In this document: piece after piece, positions 48,246 through 58,977 of the stretch
How the letters are laid out: each line of letters starts with the position of its first letter
Numbering within the stretch: the stretch's first letter is position 1
Source: Cherax quadricarinatus
Taxonomy: Eukaryota; Arthropoda; Malacostraca; Decapoda; Parastacidae
Direction of reading: 5' to 3'
Length of the DNA: 64,000 nucleotides
NCBI RefSeq assembly: GCF_038502225.1
Contig: NW_027197001.1
Coordinates: forward strand, 1-64,000
Made by a program: the position numbers and the translations under genes
Notes under the pieces: generated by a model
What the model saw: the letters and a program-made list of their open reading frames with translations, nothing else
What the model was told of the DNA's origin: nothing
Databases searched by the model: none

Positions 48246-48512
48246 AAACAACCACTGTGAAAGAATAGAGAAATTCCAAGCGCTTTCGTGACTACTCACA
48301 TTATCAAGGAACAATTAAAGTAATGCATCAAAGGAAGGCATATAATGGGTCTAGACCACACCTCATTATCACATCTCACAACAAAGCAACATCTGACGCG
48401 CGACTCATAAGAAAGGGAACACTGCAGCAGGTTCGCTGACCCAACTAGACAGGTCCTTCACACAACCCACGAACAAACTATTCTACCCAAGAATTAAGAA
48501 TTTTAAAATTTA

Positions 48513-49025
48513 TTATTTGTCCAATGTATTATTAAATTCTTCCCAAATTCTATTAATTGTAAATGGATCTAATTTATATAAACCTAAGGAAATATTCATA
48601 TTATTGTCAAAACTGATTTTTATGAAACAAGATTCAAATATATTCCTGTCGACCATGGACTTGCTTGATACTACTTTCTCAACTTTTTGAAAATCAATTG
48701 GATGGTTAAAATCTCTTGCATGAATAAATAGAGCATTGAAATCTTGTCCAGTTCTAATGCTATATTTATGTTGTTTTAATCTTAGTTCGAGATTTTTACC
48801 AGTTTGACCGTAATAATCTTTATCGCAAATTTTACAAGGAATCTTATAGACACATCCGTCAGCATTTTGGGGGGAATTCTTATCAAAAGTTTTTTTTACT
48901 GTATCAAGATTTTTAAATTCAACTTTGATATTAAAAGTCTTAAAAAGAGAAGGCATATCAACCAAGTTTTCATGGTAAGGGAGAACCAACATATTTTGAA
49001 AGCACCTGTTTACTGTGATCTTATT
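48513..49025 (-). pseudogene. GIY-YIG endonuclease domain of PLE-2
   Basis: The minus-strand frame includes ITVNRCFQNMLVLPYHENL, then CVYKIPCKICDKDYYGQTGK and NLELRLKQHKYSIR, and ends EEFNNTLDK at 48513. VYKIPC..C...YYGQTG..L..RL..H is the Penelope GIY-YIG signature. Downstream residues (HARDFNHPIDFQ, RNIFESCFI) match the usual continuation with the His and Glu positions. The domain is uninterrupted, but the TA microsatellite replaces or splits the connection to the reverse transcriptase, so it is 5'-truncated. Sequence and terminus differ clearly from PLE-1, so it belongs to another PLE lineage. Confidence 0.84.
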
Positions 49026-49027
49026 GC

Positions 49028-49132
<105 letters not shown>

Positions 49133-49279
49133 CAATAGGTTCAAGGGAAATTTCATTAGTACTATTATTATTGATTAAATTCATTGGGAAAATCTATAGG
49201 GAACATACAAAACCTAGGAGAGAGGAGCTCCAGTTAATTGGATAAAAGTCTTTCATTGACATCGAGACACCTCAGTGAG

Positions 49280-50270
49280 GGAAGAAAGAGCTTCATTTCC
49301 CTCATGTAGTGACACAAGATCCTGATAATGCTCTCGTTTCATTTTCACTGAGATGACTTGGGCGGACAGAATGGTGACCTGTGGAGACAGAATGGTGACC
49401 TGGGAGAAGACAGAATGGTGACTTGAGAAGACAATAATGACCTGGGGAAACAGAATGATGACCTGGGGAGTCAGAATTGGGACCTGTGGGACACAATGGT
49501 GACCTGGGGAGACAGAATGGAGACATGGGGGAGACAGAATAGTCACCCGGGGAGAGAGAGACAGAATGATAACCTTGAGAAAGAGACAGAATAATAACCT
49601 GGAAAGAGAAACATAAAGAATGATAACCTGGGGAAAGAAACAGCCAGAATGATAACCTGGAAAGAGAGAGACAGACAGAATGACCTAGGAAGAGAGACCA
49701 ACAGAATGACCTAGGGAGAGAGACCGACAGAATGACCTAGGGGGAGAGACCGACAGAATGACCTAGGGAGAGAGACCGACAGAATGACCTTGGGAGAGAG
49801 ACCGACAGAATGACCTAGGGAGAGAGACTGACAGAATGACCTAGGGAGAGAGACCGACAGAATGACCTAAGGAGAGAGACCGACAGAATGACCTAGGGAG
49901 AGAGACCGACAGAATGACCTAGGGAGAGAGACCGACAGAATGACCTATGGAGAGAGACCGACAGAATGACCTAGGGAGAGAGACCGACAGAATGACCTAG
50001 GAAGAGAGACCAACAGAATGACCTAGGGAGAGAGGCCGACAGAATGACCTAGGGGGAGAGACCGACAGAATGACCTAGGGAGAGAGACCGACAGAATGAC
50101 CTTGGGAGAGAGACCGACAGAATGACCTAGGGAGAGAGACTGACAGAATGACCTAGGGAGAGAGACCGACAGAATGACCTAGGGAGAGAGACCGACAGAA
50201 TGACCTAGGGAGAGAGACCGACAGAATGACCTAGGGAGAGAGACCGAAAGAATAGTAACCTGGGGAGAGA
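49280..50270. repeat. 26-bp minisatellite with 12-mer higher-order repeat
   Basis: The early part (49370-49680) has ~22-26 bp units with gacctggggagacagaatg. The main part (49684-50260) has a clean 26-bp unit, gaatgacctagggagagag plus accgaca. The variants ggaagagagaccaac (49684, 49996) and ccttgggag (49788, 50100) recur exactly 312 bp apart, i.e. 12 units. Confidence 0.95.
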
Positions 50271-51835
50271 GAAAGACAGAGTGATGATCTGGGGAGAGAT
50301 ACAGACAGAATGACCTGGAGGGAGAGAGAGACTGAATGACATCCTGCAGACGGAATGATATCCTGAAGAGAGACAATGATAATCTCGTGAGAGACAGTGT
50401 GACCTAGAGACAGAGACAGTGATGACCTTGCAAGACAGAATAATTACCGGGAGAATATAGGTTGACCTGGAGAGACAGACAGAATAACGACCTGGTGAAG
50501 GAGACAGCCACGACATCGGATTCGCATAATGTCAGTCACAAAACGTTAATCTGTAATGGTCCTTCAGTGCACGGAATAGCAGAACATGGATTTACCTTCT
50601 ATTCGGTGCGGCGTTGCCTCTGAGCGCATATTTTGTTGGTGATCCCAAAACAGAACTAAAGACACAAGCTGAAATGCATACACAGAGTGAGAAAGAGTGC
50701 GCTGGGAAGTGTTCTCAAGACAGGTTAAGATTCTGTGATACAGAGAGAGAAAGAAACGGGGGAGGAAGGGGAGGGGGCAAATGACACGGATAGAAACAGC
50801 GCTGTGAAGTGAGACAGCGTAATAGTCAGACAGAGAGATACAGTGTAATAACACGAGACAATGTGATAAAGTGGTACATGGGGAGTGTGTGACAGCGAAC
50901 AGAGGACAGTGCTATGAAGTGAGAGAGACTGTGTGATAAAGCATGAGAGGGTAAGATGAAGCTGAACAATAAACAGTGTATGAAGAGATTGCTGTGAAGG
51001 CTACACCACTCCAAGATATTGGTGCTGGGCTTGCTGGTGTAACGGCATCAATAATGGCGTAGGACTTAACAACGTAGAACTTAATGGTGTACAACTTAAT
51101 GGTGTGGTGCTTACCGGGATACCACTATTGGTTAAGGAATTAACAGTGTGGGTCTCAATGTGTTCGTGGATTAGGTAACACTAAATATTATGCATTTGAG
51201 TGCGAATACGGGAACACGATGATACACGAACAGCTCAGCGTAGTGATAGTGTTGTGAATCACCTTCTGTGGGGAAACGTAGTGATAGATTTTTTTCTCAC
51301 TGGATAGTAAATGCCCTTTTGTGAAATGGTAGTTAATGTTCTTTTGTGATGGGATAGTCATGATCTATTGTGAAGTGAGGGGAAATGACCAACTGCGAAT
51401 GGACAGTATATGACTTGTCTTCTAGGGATAGCACCTGGCCTAATGTAGGGGATATAATGGTGTATAACCAGTTGTCAAGGAATAGTAAACGACCTATTTT
51501 TAAAGGTTAATAAAGACAAGTGACTAAATGGCCTACTGTCATGGGACATACTCGTGGACTGCATAAATGTTGAGAGATACAGTGGGTTAGAATCAGCGTA
51601 GTGTAGGACAATTTATGTAAGGAGAAGCTGGTATAGTGAAAGTGTCATAGAAACACATTATCATAGAGACATAGCGAAGGGACACATAAGAGTAGGATCA
51701 GTTTTGAGACACATTTGAGTCACAGTGGTCTAAGGAAAAGTTGGTGTACAGTATGTGACGAATCTCTATTAGACACGCAGGTACAACAGGGAATTGAAAA
51801 AGTGTAAAAGTGTTGGCAGATTTACCAGTAATAAG
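50271..51835. other. Non-coding stretch with degenerate gaca-rich repeats
   Basis: Decayed continuation of the gagagacagaatga motif to about 50510. After that there are loose gtgataatgtgaa and gggatagta motifs (51300-51500). No gene is recognised. Confidence 0.45.
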
Positions 51836-51837
51836 AT

Positions 51838-52140
51838 AGGTAAAAGACAGATGCGCAACAAATGTGACAATTTATTGCTGCGATGTTTCGCTCTCCAGTT
51901 GGTCTACTACAGTGCCATTTGGCCTACTTCAGTTCCAGTAGGCCTACACTAGTGCTTTTCCTCTTTCATCTCACTGTGTTACCTTTAGATACAACCCCTG
52001 TCATTGAAATGTTGGTACTGGCTTCACAAAGCTCCTGGAGAGGAAACAGCAAAGTTCCTGGAGAGGAGACAGCAAAGCTCCTGGGCAGGAGCTTTGTAGT
52101 AACATTTTGTAGGAAATGTTCCTACAGTAAAATATCACAT
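51838..52140 (-). mobile_element. PLE terminus-like fragment
   Basis: The string caacaaatgtgacaatttat, then tgatgtttcgctctccag-like sequence, resembles the PLE-1 terminus at 9570-9612 (caactaatgtgacatttta, acgtttcgctctccagg). The following 52030-52095 has three copies of aaagctcctggagaggaa-like sequence. Confidence 0.55.
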
Positions 52141-52989
52141 TAGCTGCATATGTGTCCTTTACCCAACAACAGTAAAATCTGATGAGTGACTGGGTTAGAA
52201 GTTCATTAAATGGTTTATGCAGTAAAATATTTCACATGTTTGTTCATACATTCCACGCGCACTCAAGAGTTAAAACAATCCCCTGTTCAAAACTATTTAC
52301 ACAAACATCCATGAAAACAATGAATACTTTTGTAGAATGCGACTTTTTTTGCATCTATTAAAAATCCAACTAAGTGGTGTATATTAAAATACCCTGAAAT
52401 TTTAGAGAGAATGAATGTAGTTACGTTCGTGATTGTTACAGAACGTAAGTGAGACGGCGATATTAAACGGAGTAAACAGTAGCAAAATACACACTAGATG
52501 GCAGCCTGTAACAACGTGCGCAGACGGAAGCCAGGATCACTAGGTCCTATTGCTTAATTATGTATTAATAATTCTCGTCTACTAATGATAGTCTCATAGT
52601 AACTTTTTATGTATGAAGATGAAAGTTAAACGCCCAAGTCCTGTAGAACCAAGAATAACTTGTTACACGTCTGCAAGGCTCATTTCTATGTAGTTCTTAT
52701 ATTATGTTCCATTGCATAGCAATAGAACTTGTAATTCCTTCATCAAGGTTATTAATGCAAATTATGAACAACTGGCCTAAAACTGATCCTTGCGGAAAGT
52801 CACAAGGATCAGTCAACAGCATCGTTACTGAACCTCTTGCCAGAAAACGTTTTGACAGCTATCCAATACAGCAATAGGTAATATCATGGAAGAACACTGC
52901 AGCCCAAGGTAGGAAGGTCATTCTTGAATCCATCCTCTTCTCAGCCATATATCTGTCCAACCTGTTATTAGTCTACCTAAGACGAAAGC
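52141..52989. other. Non-coding stretch with LINE-like scraps
   Basis: Sequence around 52740-52940 (gatccttgcggaaagtcac, cttgaatccatcctcttct) looks like an old reverse-transcriptase-derived scrap, but no frame is legible. Nothing else is seen. Confidence 0.4.
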
Positions 52990-53355
52990 TTCAACAACGT
53001 GTTTACACCGTCAGTCTTAAGGGGAGATCTGATAACAACATACAAAATACTGCGTGGAATAGATAAAGTGGACAGAGACAGGTTGTTATAGAGAGGGGAC
53101 CCATAAATAAGGGGTCTCAATTGGAAGTTGAAGACTCGGATGAATCAAAGGGATGTTAGGAAGTATTTCTTCAGTCATAGAGTTGTCACGAAGTGGAATA
53201 CTGAGGTAGTGGAGGCAGAAACCATACAAAGCTTTAAGACGAGGTATGATAAAGCTCATGGAGCATGGAGAAAGAGGAGCTAGTAGCGATCAGTGAAGAG
53301 GCGGGGCCAGGAGCTGAGTCTCGAACCCTGCAACCACAATTCGTTGAGTACACAC
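52990..53355 (+). mobile_element. CR1-like LINE 3' end
   Basis: The + strand reads GDLITTYKILRGIDKVDRDR-like sequence, then RKYFFSHRVVTKWNTEVVEA-like sequence, the final RVV..WN..V signature. It runs on to KRGASSDQ at the end of the protein and the 3' tail gaagaggcggggccagg, agctgagtctcgaaccc and tgcaaccacaat. It finishes in gagtacacacacaaacac. Because 52990 begins mid-domain it is 5'-truncated. Confidence 0.78.
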
Positions 53356-53384
53356 ACAAACACCCGCACACCCAGGCAACTACC

Positions 53385-53545
53385 CCGCCACTTACCCACC
53401 TGGGAAAGTGAGGGAATTCATCTGAGGGGACACAGATGGACTTCTGGACACACGGAACTAGGGAAAGTACCAAAACAACCGGGAGTGGGAAGTGTGGAAG
53501 GGTTGACATCCGGGGGCCCACGGATGGAGACCTGGAAGCATAAAC
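53385..53545. repeat. Diverged copy of the ~97-bp minisatellite unit
   Basis: aaagtgagggaattcatctg, then gacatccgggggcccacgg and atggagacctggaagcat resemble the units at 14.3-16.2 kb (gacatccgggggcccacgg at 16122). It is about 30 kb away from the second array. Confidence 0.72.
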
Positions 53546-53778
53546 CACACCTGACTATGACCACACCTGACTATGACCACACCTGACTATGACCACACCT
53601 GACTATGACCACACCTTACTATGACCTCACCTAACTATAACCACACATCACAAAGACCAAATCTCACTACGACCACACCTCACTATGACCTCACCTCACT
53701 ATGACCACACCTCACTACAACCACACCTCACTACGACCACACATCACTGTATATGACCACACATCACTGTATATGACC
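53546..53778. repeat. 16-bp minisatellite, about 14 copies
   Basis: The unit is gaccacacctgactat, or cctcactat variants. Thr/His/Asp frames are artefacts. Confidence 0.9.
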
Positions 53779-53779
53779 A

Positions 53780-53905
53780 CTCCAGGGAATGCATCTGAGG
53801 GGACACAGATAGACATCTGTAGACACGGAACTAAGGAATGCACTAAAACAACTGTAAGTGTTGACATCCGTGAACCCACGGATGGAGACCTGGAAACATG
53901 AACCA
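53780..53905. repeat. Second diverged ~97-bp unit copy
   Basis: ggaatgcatctgaggggaca and gttgacatccgtgaaccca repeat the 53385-53545 segment on the other side of the 16-bp array. The 16-bp array is therefore flanked by, or inserted between, two such units. Confidence 0.7.
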
Positions 53906-53999
53906 TATCTAACTATGGCCACACCTCACTATGACTATGACATTACCTAAACTATGACCTCAATATGACTATGACACACCTCACTATACTTAGCTTTTC

Positions 54000-54340
54000 T
54001 CAAGTTTGTTGACAATGTAAAAATAAAATAACTGAAATCAACCTGCTTGTTTAAGAAACTTCGTTCGATGGTTATAATGCACTTTCAATATCTTAAAAGT
54101 TTTAATGAGATCTTTCAGTCTCCATTTTTTAAAAGAATGAAAGGCTGAATGATTCGATTTTTTTTATTTTTTGCTTCTGAGTGATGGCAGGAGTTTGGTA
54201 GGTTTTCTCTGTACCGTCTCCAGTATATCTTTGTCATTTACGCAATTTGGAGACCAAAACTGGATAGCATATTCAAGGTGAGGGAGGACTCGCATGTACA
54301 TTATGGAGAGTCAATATTGTGTTCTTTCTGTTGTGCTTCA
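54000..54340 (-). mobile_element. LINE reverse transcriptase C-terminal scrap
   Basis: The minus strand reads PHLEYAIQFWSPNCVNDKD, then ILETVQRKPTKLLP. A shifted-frame LIKTFKIL-type piece follows. This matches the LEYA.Q.W.P....D...LE.VQ...TK pattern. It is heavily decayed. Confidence 0.68.
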
Positions 54341-54540
54341 AACATAGTGTTGTGTCAACTTTTCTGCTCATAGACAGTCATTGCTTGGTCAGAGTATATC
54401 TTGACAAAAAAAGAAAATCTCCCTATCATTGAAGTAAAAATTGGTTTACAGTGGTCTTAAACACTCGGAATGAATAAACACAACCACAGTGGAAATGTTT
54501 ATAATATCGATGACGATGGTATGATTATATCATTATTATA

Positions 54541-54890
54541 TTTGGTATCGTGAAGGTGTACCTGACAGTGGTTGGTATGGTGAAGGTGTACCTGACAGTG
54601 GTTGTCTGAGTCGATCCATTTTTCTTCCTAGGAAGATTTAGTTTATAATCTGAGAACACATCATCCAATTGGCTTCAAATTTTCAGTCTTGTTGTGCTGT
54701 AAAGGTTGATGCAAGTATTAGTACATGCAGGTACCCACTGCAAGTATTAGTACATGCAGGTACCCACTGCAAGTATTAGTACATGCAGGTACCCACTGCA
54801 AGTATTAGTACATGCAGGTACCCACTGCAAGTATTAGTACATGCAGGTACCAACTGCAAGTATTGTTACATGCAGGTACACACTGGGTAA
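54541..54890. repeat. Two short arrays (30 bp x2; 29 bp x~6)
   Basis: ggtatggtgaaggtgtacc with ctgacagtggtt is present twice at 54545-54604. gcaagtattagtacatgca with ggtacccact is repeated about six times at 54712-54890, the last copies being variant. Confidence 0.9.
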
Positions 54891-54964
54891 TTTTGTAAAG
54901 ACAATTCCCAGTTATGATCTCTATATGACAACTTGAGAAAGCTCAACAAATAATAAAAAAAAGC

Positions 54965-55107
54965 ACAATACCGCGATTAGAACGATACACAAATAACCCG
55001 CACATAGATGAGAGGAGCTTACGACGACGTTTCGGTCCGACTTGGACCATTTACAAAGTCACACTAACGAGAAGTAGAGCAGGACGGGTATATATAGACA
55101 GGAAGAG

Positions 55108-55156
<49 letters not shown>

Positions 55157-55358
55157 CAGTAGTGGTAGAAGTGGTAGTAGTAATGGCGGAGAAGGAAAGA
55201 AGAAATAATGGGGAAGTATGGGTGAGGAGCCAGTCAAATACAGAGAAAGGGGAGCACTGCAAGGGAGCTAGGTGCCCACAGAGGGAGAGCAAGAAACGAC
55301 CGAAACGTCTTCGTAAGCTCCTCTCTTCTATGTGCCGGTTATTTGTGTATTGAGAAAG
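54965..55358. mobile_element. Foldback element with PLE-terminus-like arms
   Basis: The left arm (about 54990-55037: acacaaataacccgcacata, gaggagcttacgacgacg, tttcggtcc) is mirrored by the right arm (about 55296-55352: cgaccgaaacgtcttcg, taagctcctctcttctatg, tgccggttatttgtgtat). A (GTA)n tract at 55108-55154 lies in the middle. The left arm also holds a ggtccgacttggacc stem next to gtttc, i.e. GAAAC on the minus strand. It is non-coding. Confidence 0.7.
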
Positions 55359-55744
55359 CTTCTTCCGACGGGTTTTAAACTTTCATTATGCCTCAGTAAT
55401 AGCAAAGTCAGAAACATTGGAATCAAGATATTTCCTGCTGTAACTGAAGGTCGTCTCTTTTGATCACCTTCAAATTCTTAGCGCTGATGCTTTTCTCGAT
55501 GGAAAGTACATCTTGTTATTGACTCATTATGGTAAACAGATTGTGATAATGATTTCCACTCAACAATGTGAGAATGTTTCTTGTGATCACCTTCACAACT
55601 TTAACACTGATGCTGCTGATGAGAAGGATGATTCCTGCACTAACTCACTGTCTACCTGGAAAACTGAAGAAAAAAAATGTTAAAAATGGACACTATATCT
55701 GGATAACGCCTCTTATTGTCAGCTTCAAATTTTTTAATACATGC
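55359..55744. other. Non-coding stretch
   Basis: A loosely duplicated phrase (ttgatcaccttcaaattct at 55458 and gtgatcaccttcacaactt at 55583) is the only structure. No gene is seen. Confidence 0.4.
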
Positions 55745-55832
55745 ACAAATAACCCGCACATAGATAAGAGGAGTTGACGAAGACTTTTCGGTCCTATTTG
55801 TGTATTGTTCCAGTCAAGGTATTGTACCTTTT
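55745..55832. mobile_element. Collapsed copy of the foldback element
   Basis: caaataacccgcacataga, gaagacttttcggtcc and then tatttgtgtattgttccag and tcaaggtattgtacc. This looks like the two ends of the foldback joined with the centre deleted. Confidence 0.6.
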
Positions 55833-55959
55833 TGTACAATTTTAGTACCAGTGTTTTGTTCCCTGGAAGGTTCACATTTTCTTTGTGACATTGATTTTGT
55901 TTTAAGACCAAGTGAATGTCTTCTCTTATTGTCTTCCAACTTTATCTCTGGTGTATCTT

Positions 55960-56062
55960 AGAGGCGAGTCTGGTCAGATGGACTTTGAGTCTGGTCAGAT
56001 GGACTTTGAGTCTGGTCAGATGAACTTTGAGTCTGGTCAGATGAACTTTGAGTCTGGGCAGA
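55960..56062. repeat. 21-bp repeat, about 5 copies
   Basis: The unit gagtctggtcagatggac plus ttt, with gatgaac variants. Confidence 0.93.
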
Positions 56063-56679
56063 TGGACTTCGGGCTCTTTGCCTACTAACTTGCCAATTTA
56101 ATAATGTGGGTAATATAGTTACATGGGTAATATAATTAGATCTGCTGGAGAATGGCTCTTCTAGTCAGTTACAAACTTTCGACATAAATTTACGACATAA
56201 ATATGCGAATTTTTAAAAAAAAAGTAGTTTGGGTTATCATAGTCTTCACCACCTTTTTTTTTTAGGGCGTTTAACAGATACTATTTTTTTTTCTAAACCC
56301 TTAAACAAATAATAATATTAAACTGAATTTAATAGTATTAGAGCCATGGCTTACTATGTGTCCTTTAAAAGGAGGACAATTTGAGTCTCATCAAAATCCC
56401 ATTACTGGTGTTCTCGATATAAACAGGAGAAGAACCTCCCTGAGAGTTAGTTATTAAAACACTCTGAACACTGGTTTGAGAGAGTTGTGACTCGTGATAT
56501 ACTTAGTGTAACACTGGAAATAGCGTTCCGTTTGATGCCTCTGCTGCCCCTCATCAGCTACCCCTCTTCCTTGGATTTAAACTCAGCCGTTCGCCTCTAT
56601 CAACGTGTAGTGTAGAGGCGTATTTTGCTGCTCCGCTGGTACTCGAATATCTGAGTTCCGCACAGCTAGTCACCTCTGC
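56063..56679. other. AT-rich stretch, possibly start of the LINE 5' region
   Basis: No open frame or repeat is recognised. The 5' boundary of the LINE could not be fixed and may lie within this stretch. Confidence 0.4.
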
Positions 56680-57255
56680 CTACCTGAGAAATACGGACGA
56701 ATCTCCCATCCTGCGTGAGTTGGTGATCCAGACCTGACTGAGGCCTGCCAGATGAATCAGACTGTACCACTTGTACAAAATGTGTTATATCTCTAACTGA
56801 GGAAGATGTACCTGTTATTCTTCTATGCACTGAGTGCTTCTGGGAGGAATGCTGCATAGTTGGAACAAGAGTGGTTAAGAACAATTTAACGAGCATTGCA
56901 GTACCTGGTAACTCCTTTGGAGACGGCTTTTTAACTGTAACATGCCAGAGGTTCATCTATAAACATAGTAAGTTTGTGCTGATTTGTTTGTCCACAGAGT
57001 GAAAATTTGTCTGTCAATCCAATTCACGTGTGCTAGCTGTGTTAAGTGCTGCGAGTTTGGAATAATTAACGAGTAGTGCAGTGTTGGTAACTCTCGAGAT
57101 GACTGTGGCCAGGTGAATGACCTTGAAAATATCACTGCGACCCGCAGGCCACTACACCCATATTGCCTCTGTCTAGCGAGGTGAATATCCCTTCCTTGTC
57201 CCTTCTATTCACCGGTATCCTTTAATCCATCGCCAGTGTGAAACTCCTGTCAGCT

Positions 57256-58977
57256 ATGAGTATAGCTGATGGTGTTGACGTAGATGATGGTGAAGGCAGA
57301 TTTAAAACATATTTTAGTAAACAGGCTCGGGAAAAGGAAGGAGGCTTCCAGAGAAAGCTTGCTGCAAGCAATACAGTGGGCGCACACCCTCCCAAAACTG
57401 TCAGGTTAGATTTCCCTAACAACACTGATCAAGAGACCAAGTGTAACTGGTTTTTCGAAGCTAGTGTAGACAATCATGAGAAAACGATCAAGTTTCTCCA
57501 CGATGAGGATAACTACGTATTTGTGCCTAATGATTCAGCATTTATAGACAAACTTCTCATTCACGAATATGCCAAAATCAAACTCCGAGCTGCCCCACCA
57601 AGGGCACCTAAAGTGCTTATTGTCATCTACAACGTCAACAAGCACTTGAATCCTCAATATCTGGTGTCAGAGCAAGTTGCAAGCCTTCGTTGACTTTCCA
57701 ACGGTCTGATATTAGCTGAGTGGACTGGCCAGGGGACTCTGCCACGCTATATTCACTCCCGTGCAGCCCTCAACAGACGCTATTACATTGCATTGTACAG
57801 ACCTCCTCAACGTCTATGTTATAAGTGTCAACGCTGGGGCCACATTGCCAGGAAATGCCCAGCTGAGTCACACTGGTGTGCAGTGTGTGCCAACGCTCAT
57901 CCTTCTGAACGGTGTTATGATATTATCAAACATCAACAGACTGTTGCTAAATAATGTATCAATTGTAAGACCTCAGGAGTTACAGCAGCTCATACTGACT
58001 GCAGTGTGAGGGCTGCCCACATCGCAGCCAACCGCACCTCACACTGTACCCCCATTATGACCCCCCAGGACTACCTGGTATTTCGAGTCTGAATACTGGC
58101 TCATGTCTGCCCTCAGACAATGGGGTTGAGCACCTCAACTGGGGAGCACGTCAACAGACCTCCATCACGTCGGCTGTCAATACCAGCCTAGGTGAGTCAG
58201 CTGACAGTCAGCCAACGAGTTCAGCTGACCGGGACTTCACGTCTCCAGATGTTCCAAGTCTTGCTCCTGTGGTATACAACCTGATGTCGCGCATAAGGGT
58301 ACTGGAAACACAACAATTTCTCCTGAAACAACAACTTGAGCAACACAAGGAAAGATGTGTAGAGTGTACCAATAACAAGATTGACATAATTTGTGAAAGC
58401 AAGTGTAAGGCTGCTGAACAAGGTGGTGGTGGTAGTGGTGGTGTCCTTAATTACAGTTATGACGAATACAATACTTGTGTTGATAACTACAGTGAACATC
58501 ATAATGAAGGCAATGGTGTCTATAATGTTAGTAATAGTGATGAGTGTAATATAAGTGGTGGTGCTGAGTGTGATGAGGGCAGTAGTGTCTATAATGTTAG
58601 TAATAGTGATGAGTGTAATAAGTGGTGGTGCTGAGTGTGATGAGGTTAACCACACTGACATTATTGTTGAATACAATACTGTTGATAAATGTAATGAACA
58701 CAATGTTGGTAGTGGTGTTGGTGATGACAGTTATAGTGATGCTTGTAATGTTAGCGGGGGAGGGAATGTGAGTGGTGATGTCACCTATCATACATTCACA
58801 CATGAACAGCGTCGTGCTCTGAGTAAACAAAGACTCCCACGAGGCCTTACAACTGGAAGTGTACTTAAAAAGCTCATGGACCAGGGTAGCACTGTTGACA
58901 TTGATAAGGTCTGCTATTTACATGAATTTTTTTTTCATTATGCTGAGAAACTCAACAAGATCCCAGGACTACTATAA
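57256..58977 (+). pseudogene. LINE ORF1 (gag-like, CCHC knuckle), broken
   Basis: The ATG at 57256 begins MSIADGVDVDDGEGRFKTYF. The frame runs to a TGA at 57691. Read on in the same frame, it encodes CYKCQRWGHIARKC (CX2CX4HX4C, about 57812-57853) and CAVCANAHPSERC, an RNA-binding zinc-knuckle region. A TAA follows at 57952. A frame change before 58090 leads into LETQQFLLKQQLEQHKER, a heptad-like coiled-coil segment (58308-58360), then Asn/Ser/Asp/Cys-rich sequence. There, a 66-bp tandem duplication (58500-58635) has lost two bases in its second copy (aataagtgg against aatataagtgg), shifting the frame again. The end is KLNKIPGLL, with TAA at 58975-58977. The protein would bind LINE RNA. This copy cannot make it. 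Confidence 0.78.
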
